Below, piece after piece: positions 61,034 through 64,000 of a stretch of 64,000 nt of DNA. The translations under genes and the position numbers were made by a program. This DNA comes from Caulobacter sp. NIBR1757 (GTDB lineage Bacteria > Pseudomonadota > Alphaproteobacteria > Caulobacterales > Caulobacteraceae). The notes under the pieces are model-generated. The model was not told where the DNA came from, did no database searches, and saw nothing but the letters and a program-made list of their open reading frames with translations. How positions within the stretch are numbered: the first letter of the stretch is position 1; each line of letters starts with the position of its first letter. The stretch covers positions 310,001-374,000 of the forward strand of contig NZ_CP115463.1 in the NCBI RefSeq assembly GCF_027912495.1. Reading direction: 5' to 3'.

Positions 61034-61576
61034 CTAGCGGACCCGCGCGCGCCACTGCTCGCGGGTCTGACCCCAAGCGTCCACCGGCTTGTCCTCGAAC
61101 GGCGGCGGCAGTTTGCTCGGCCCCCAGTTGGTCGAGCCCAGCTTCTTCGCCACCAGCTGGGACGCGGTGTTGGCCGGATCGATGGTGTGGATGACCTCGG
61201 TCCAGCCCAGCGTGTCGAAGGCCCAGTCGATGGTCGCCTCGGCGGCCTCGACAGCATAGCCCTTGCCCCAGGCCTTCTTCAGCAGGGCCCAGCCCACCTC
61301 GGTGCCCGGCCAGCCTTCCGGAACCCATGGCCCGACCCGGCCCAGCCACTCGCCGGTGTCCTTGTCGAGCACGCTGAACATCGCATAGCCCTCCAGCGCC
61401 CAGGCGCCGGCCATGCTCATCATCCCGCGCCAGGCGGCCGGGCGTTCCTGCGGTCCGCCGATGAAGCCGCTGTTCTCCTCGTCGGCCATCAGTTCGGCCC
61501 AGCCGTCGAAGTCCTCGCGCGCCGTCGGGCGCAGGATCAGGCGGGCGGTGGTCAGGGTGGGGCCGGGTGCGATCAT
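61034..61576 (-). CDS. GNAT family N-acetyltransferase (RimJ/RimL-like)
   Basis: 180 residues. TARLILRPTAREDFDGWAEL at the N-terminus, GRVGPWVPEGWPGTEVGWAL, the acetyl-CoA loop KKAWGKGYAVEAAEATIDWA, and NTASQLVAKKLG match the Acetyltransf_3 group that acetylates proteins or small amines. Convergent with ald, four bases apart. Confidence 0.92.
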   Translation of the reverse strand: MIAPGPTLTTARLILRPTAREDFDGWAELMADEENSGFIGGPQERPAAWRGMMSMAGAWALEGYAMFSVLDKDTGEWLGRVGPWVPEGWPGTEVGWALLKKAWGKGYAVEAAEATIDWAFDTLGWTEVIHTIDPANTASQLVAKKLGSTNWGPSKLPPPFEDKPVDAWGQTREQWRARVR

Positions 61577-61596
61577 GGTGCGATTTCTACAACGAA

Positions 61597-61622
61597 AAAG
61601 GCGCCCGGGAAGGGGCGCCTTT
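61597..61622 (-). terminator. Terminator after the 36-residue membrane protein gene
   Basis: Perfect 10-base stem AAAGGCGCCC / GGGCGCCTTT around GGGAAG; on the minus strand the hairpin is followed by a run of five Ts in all (61599-61595). Lies between the small gene and the GNAT gene start. Confidence 0.8.
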
Positions 61623-61706
61623 GTCTCGGTTTGATGGAGAGCGGGGCTCCACCGGATCTGAGCAGGGGGGGAGGTTGTCAGAGCCGGTGGAGCGAGGCGC
61701 GGCGCA

Positions 61707-61817
61707 TCAGGCGCCGAACGCGCGGGAAGCCATTTCCAGCTGGGCGATGCCCAGGATGGCGATGACGGGGATGGAGGCCAGGATCAGGCTGGCGAGGTTG
61801 GAAATGCGAGCGGTCAT
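61707..61817 (-). CDS. 36-residue single-pass membrane peptide
   Basis: Reads MTARISNLASLILASIPVIA then ILGIAQLEMASRAFGA and stop. One continuous hydrophobic helix with a short polar start and end. GAGGG lies about ten bases before the ATG, and a strong terminator follows, so it has the layout of a real one-gene transcript. Upstream is an AT-rich region with phased TGTAA repeats. No family recognised; it could also be a toxin-like or regulatory peptide. Confidence 0.5.
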   Translation of the reverse strand: MTARISNLASLILASIPVIAILGIAQLEMASRAFGA

Positions 61818-61925
61818 GTCAGTAGTCCCTCAGTTGATGTTGGCGGCGCGTCCCTGCGCTGCTGTGATTTGAGGTATACTGAATGAGGTCTGAAAAGGCT
61901 TGTTAAGCTTGCGTCATGACGCCGT

Positions 61926-61968
61926 TGTAAGAGAATAACGCAGGTGTAATGAGGTTACGGGAATGTAA
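61926..61968. promoter_or_regulatory. Three TGTAA repeats phased at 19 bases
   Basis: TGTAA at 61926, 61945 and 61964, exactly 19 bases apart, in an AT-rich stretch of otherwise GC-rich DNA; units one and two share TGTAA-GAG--TA-CG. This could be a protein-binding array upstream of the small membrane peptide gene. No known consensus assigned. Confidence 0.4.
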
Positions 61969-61992
61969 TCATGGGGTGAGTGCTTCACGGTT

Positions 61993-62042
61993 CCTTCTCC
62001 CGCTCGCCGGGAGAAGGTGGCGGCCGCAGGCCGACGGATGAG
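61993..62042. repeat. Left part of composite repeat family A, interrupted by IS110
   Basis: CCTTCTCCCGCTCGCCGGGA, GAAGGTGGCGGCCGCAGG, ending CGGATGAG at the insertion point. Joined to 63201-63328 it rebuilds a 178-base element like that at 5662-5839. Confidence 0.88.
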
Positions 62043-62051
62043 CAACTATGT

Positions 62052-63005
62052 TTAGTTGGCGGTTCTTGTCACCCATGGCGTGTTGCGCTTGAGGACGAGG
62101 TTTGCAGCCTCGATGAGTTTACGCATCACCGCCACGATGGCGACCTTCTTGGCTTTGCCGGCGGAGACAAGCCTTGTGGCGAAGGCTTTGAAGCCGGCGT
62201 CATGACGGATGGCGGTCAGGGCGGCCATGTACATCATCCGCCTGGGCCGCTCTCGCCCCCCACCGATGAAGCGGCGGCCCTTGAAGCTGCCGCTGTCCCG
62301 GTCGTAGGGCGCTGTTCCAAGCATCGAGGCGGCCTGACCAAATTCCATCGAGCCAAGCTCAGGCATGCGGACCACGAGGCTGGCGGCAATCAGCGGACCG
62401 ATGCCGGGGATGGACATCAGCAGTCCGTAGCGCTGGGCCAGGTGCGGCGCCGCCTTGATCGCCGCGATGATCTGCCTGGCCAGACGCGTCTTGGCGGCGA
62501 CCAGGGAGAGGATCTGGGCTTTCACCTCGGCCTTGTGGGGTTCTCCGTCCAGCTGTTGAGCAAAGGTCTTGAACTGGGCGACTGTCTCGCTGATCCGCTC
62601 GTAGACCGTGAACCGCTCGGCCAGCTCCATCAGCAGCGGATCGCTGGCGGCCTTGACCGTGTCGCACTGGGCGGTCGCCGCGGCGATCAGCCGGGCGTCT
62701 TTCTCGTCGTTCTTGGCCTTGCGACCTTTGAACCGGCCAAAGGCCAGCACCTGGAGTGGCTGGAACATCACCACCTCAAGCCCCTCGGCCTCCAGAGCCA
62801 GCAACAGCTTGCGCTCAAAGCCTCCCGTCGCCTCGAACCCGACGCGGACAACGCCACGCGCCTTGAACCAGCCGATCAGCTCGGCAATGCCTTCAGCCGT
62901 GTTGGGCGCCCGCAGACTGTCCTCAAGACCGTGTTCCGCCGCGTCCAGCCAAAGCTTGCAGACATCGACCCCACCACACTTCGTGCTAACCTGATCCTTC
63001 TTCAA
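62052..63005 (-). CDS. IS110-family transposase/recombinase
   Basis: 317 residues from TTG at 63005, which is preceded by AAGGAGG at ideal distance; the longer frame to 63068 would run through the bridge RNA region. N-terminal RuvC-like DEDD domain: GGVDVCKLWLD, VGFEATGGFE and AKNDEKDARLIA. A coiled-coil spacer, then Transposase_20 with SIPGIGPLIAASLVVRMPEL and YDRDSGSFKGRRFIGGGRER, where the catalytic serine is expected. Intact and probably active. IS110 recombinases use a bridge RNA to pair target and donor DNA. Confidence 0.95.
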   Translation of the reverse strand: MKKDQVSTKCGGVDVCKLWLDAAEHGLEDSLRAPNTAEGIAELIGWFKARGVVRVGFEATGGFERKLLLALEAEGLEVVMFQPLQVLAFGRFKGRKAKNDEKDARLIAAATAQCDTVKAASDPLLMELAERFTVYERISETVAQFKTFAQQLDGEPHKAEVKAQILSLVAAKTRLARQIIAAIKAAPHLAQRYGLLMSIPGIGPLIAASLVVRMPELGSMEFGQAASMLGTAPYDRDSGSFKGRRFIGGGRERPRRMMYMAALTAIRHDAGFKAFATRLVSAGKAKKVAIVAVMRKLIEAANLVLKRNTPWVTRTAN

Positions 63006-63009
63006 CGAC

Positions 63010-63170
63010 CCCTCCTTGTGGCTCCGGACCCTATCGTCCCTGCAACTATCCGGGTCATTGAAGGCCAACGGCGGCCCAGCTCATCCTCAGCCCAAAAGGC
63101 TCAGGGCAGATCGGCCCCTCCGATGGCGGTCCGTCTGGCGGTGGTGCGCCAGACGGACATCCCGGATCAG
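63010..63170 (-). ncRNA. Predicted bridge RNA of the IS110 element
   Basis: Read on the minus strand, 5' to 3': a perfect 12-base hairpin (63158-63129, loop of six); a loop with CTGCCCT (63109-63103), identical to the left target plus core; a small hairpin AGCC-TTTTG-GGCT; GGATGAG (63086-63080), complementary to core plus right target; then ATAGTTGC (63049-63042), identical to the element's right end plus core; and ACAAG (63019-63015), complementary to core plus left end. The order left target, right target, left donor, right donor is that of the IS621 bridge RNA. Ends are approximate. Confidence 0.85.
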
Positions 63171-63200
63171 CCAGACAGTAGCAGGCGTTCTACAAACAAG

Positions 63201-63328
63201 GGCAGCACCGGCTTATCCTGCACAGTCACGTTCTGGCGCGAGCGGCGCTGTCGCCAATCTTCCTGGCCGGATGCTGCCCTCATCCGCCCCCTTCGGGGGC
63301 CACCTTCTCCCGGCAAGCGGGAGAAGGG
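63201..63328. repeat. Right part of composite repeat family A, interrupted by IS110
   Basis: Begins GGCAGCACCGGC at the insertion point, contains TTCTGGCGCG and GGCGCTGTCGC as in the 5.7-kb copy, then CTGCCCTCATCCG, and ends CCGGCAAGCGGGAGAAGGG. It contains one further, unoccupied, target match (63274-63285). Confidence 0.88.
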
Positions 63329-63333
63329 AGCGA

Positions 63334-63753
63334 CTAAGCTTCCACCTGCTCCAGCAGGAAGTGCGCCCGCAGGGCGGCGATCGGCTGGGCGCGCTGTTCC
63401 TGCCAGGCCTCGACATGGACGTTGGCGATCCGGCGGCCGACCTTCTTGATCTCGGCCCGGGCATAGGTGGTCAGCGGCCGGCCGGAGCGCAGGTATTCGA
63501 TCGAGACGTCGATGACCCGCGGCTGCTTGGCCTGGCCTTCCCGGACCTGCAGCTGGGCCAGCGCCGTCATCTCCATGAAGCTGCCCAGCACCCCGCCGTG
63601 AATGGCCGGCAGCATCGGGTTGCCGACGATGTGGGTGCCGAAGGGCAGGATCATGGTCATCTCGTCCCCGGCCAGCTCAGCCCGCACGCCCAGGAAGCGG
63701 GCGTAGGGAATGCGTTCGAGCATGGCGCTCAGGCGGTCGGCGGCCTCGCTCAC
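63334..63753 (-). CDS. PaaI-like hotdog thioesterase
   Basis: 139 residues from GTG at 63753. The hotdog fold is shown by [40 protein letters not shown] (the HGG active loop) and [18 protein letters not shown]. It would hydrolyse acyl-CoA thioesters, for example aromatic or short-chain ones. The start overlaps the stop of the preceding thioesterase gene (GTGA), so the two related enzymes are coupled and may form a pair. Confidence 0.9.
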   Translation of the reverse strand: MSEAADRLSAMLERIPYARFLGVRAELAGDEMTMILPFGTHIVGNPMLPAIHGGVLGSFMEMTALAQLQVREGQAKQPRVIDVSIEYLRSGRPLTTYARAEIKKVGRRIANVHVEAWQEQRAQPIAALRAHFLLEQVEA

Positions 63754-64000
63754 GACTTCACCTCCGGCTTGGCCAGGCGATGACGGCCCTTGCTCGAGTC
63801 GAGCATGAAGGCGGCGGCGGCGGACGCCACCGGATCGTCCGGCGACTCGTCGTAGGCCACGGCCCGCACGAAGGCGACCGAGCGGGTGACCTTGAAGCAC
63901 TCGGCTCGGGCGAAGATCGGCCGGTGCGGCTTGGCGGCCCGCATGTAGTCGATGCGCAGGTCCAGCGTGGCGATGATCTTGAACTCCTTCATCGCCAGAT
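63750..64000 (-). CDS. Hotdog thioesterase-like protein (5' end beyond window)
   Basis: The last 83 or so codons of a gene that enters from the right edge; an ATG occurs at 63992 but the frame is open beyond it and the hotdog central helix is missing, so the gene starts outside. Visible are [40 protein letters not shown] and an acidic/alanine-rich end, typical of the second half of a PaaI/YbgC-type fold. Coupled to the next thioesterase by GTGA. Confidence 0.8.
   Translation of the reverse strand, partial: LAMKEFKIIATLDLRIDYMRAAKPHRPIFARAECFKVTRSVAFVRAVAYDESPDDPVASAAAAFMLDSSKGRHRLAKPEVKS

Larger units (their letters stand above)
62041..63200 (-). mobile_element. IS110-family insertion sequence in a palindromic repeat
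   Basis: The left flank ends CGGATG-AG and the right flank begins AG-GGCAGC; the intact repeats read CGGATGAGGGCAGC, so about 1,158 bases have entered at the dinucleotide AG (CT on the element's strand), which is present at both ends. The element has a transposase gene on the minus strand, only nine bases of 3' non-coding DNA and about 195 bases of 5' non-coding DNA. There are no inverted terminal repeats and no long target duplication, as usual for IS110. Flank lengths sum to 178 bases, the same as the intact copy. Confidence 0.92.

Noticed and set aside
63006..63068. Transposase start at 63068 (MAFNDPDSC)
   Set aside because: The added residues are not typical of IS110 N-termini, there is no ribosome site, and the stretch holds the donor guide segments; TTG at 63005 follows AAGGAGG.

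Overview
High-GC alphaproteobacterial chromosome, best read as Caulobacteraceae (Caulobacter, Phenylobacterium or Brevundimonas type). The pointers are a chpT phosphotransferase gene, a phyK-ecfG-nepR-phyR general stress response locus only about 9 kb away, an EcfG-type entericidin gene, DUF3553, a COQ9-like protein and paired purE-purK. Most genes start with ATG, but GTG, TTG and one apparent CTG occur, and many neighbours overlap by ATGA or GTGA. No rRNA, tRNA or CRISPR array was recognised.

Layout. 0-15 kb: end of a dual-ATPase peptide importer, an S9 peptidase, a sulfotransferase, a CheY/CheR pair with chpT, a LysR/epimerase divergon, a CysQ-like phosphatase and assorted enzymes including a P450. 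15.4-23 kb: the general stress cluster, where seven EcfG-type promoter matches (GGAAC, 16-17 bases, CGTT) sit before phyR, nepR (two), an entericidin and three small envelope-gene promoters; a lipid-kinase-like protein and a metallophosphoesterase follow. 23-46 kb: housekeeping and cell-envelope genes (dapB, maeB, lemA/TPM, purEK, rpsU, pbpC). 46-51 kb: a 1,700-residue alpha-2-macroglobulin next to pbpC.

51.6-56.1 kb is visibly less GC-rich and looks acquired. It has a protein with two GHKL ATPase domains, a coupled atypical receiver protein with an unrecognised C-terminal half, and a convergent C5 cytosine methyltransferase whose 3' end overlaps the receiver gene. No restriction nuclease is present. 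This is the best candidate here for an undescribed, possibly defensive, system. A start-less, truncated copy of a YafY-type regulator lies on its right side.

62.0-63.2 kb holds an IS110-family element inserted in a 178-base composite palindromic repeat. The repeat can be rebuilt by removing the element. The 5' non-coding end of the element carries a 12-bp hairpin followed, in the order known for IS621 bridge RNAs, by segments matching the left target, right target, left donor and right donor. The programme that sends the element into this repeat can therefore be read from the sequence.

Several families of 120-180 base composite palindromic repeats lie between genes, and two of them form part of neighbouring coding sequences. 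Two related non-coding blocks (39.5 and 59.0 kb), each beginning with an AT-rich palindrome and ending in TATAAT, remain unexplained.
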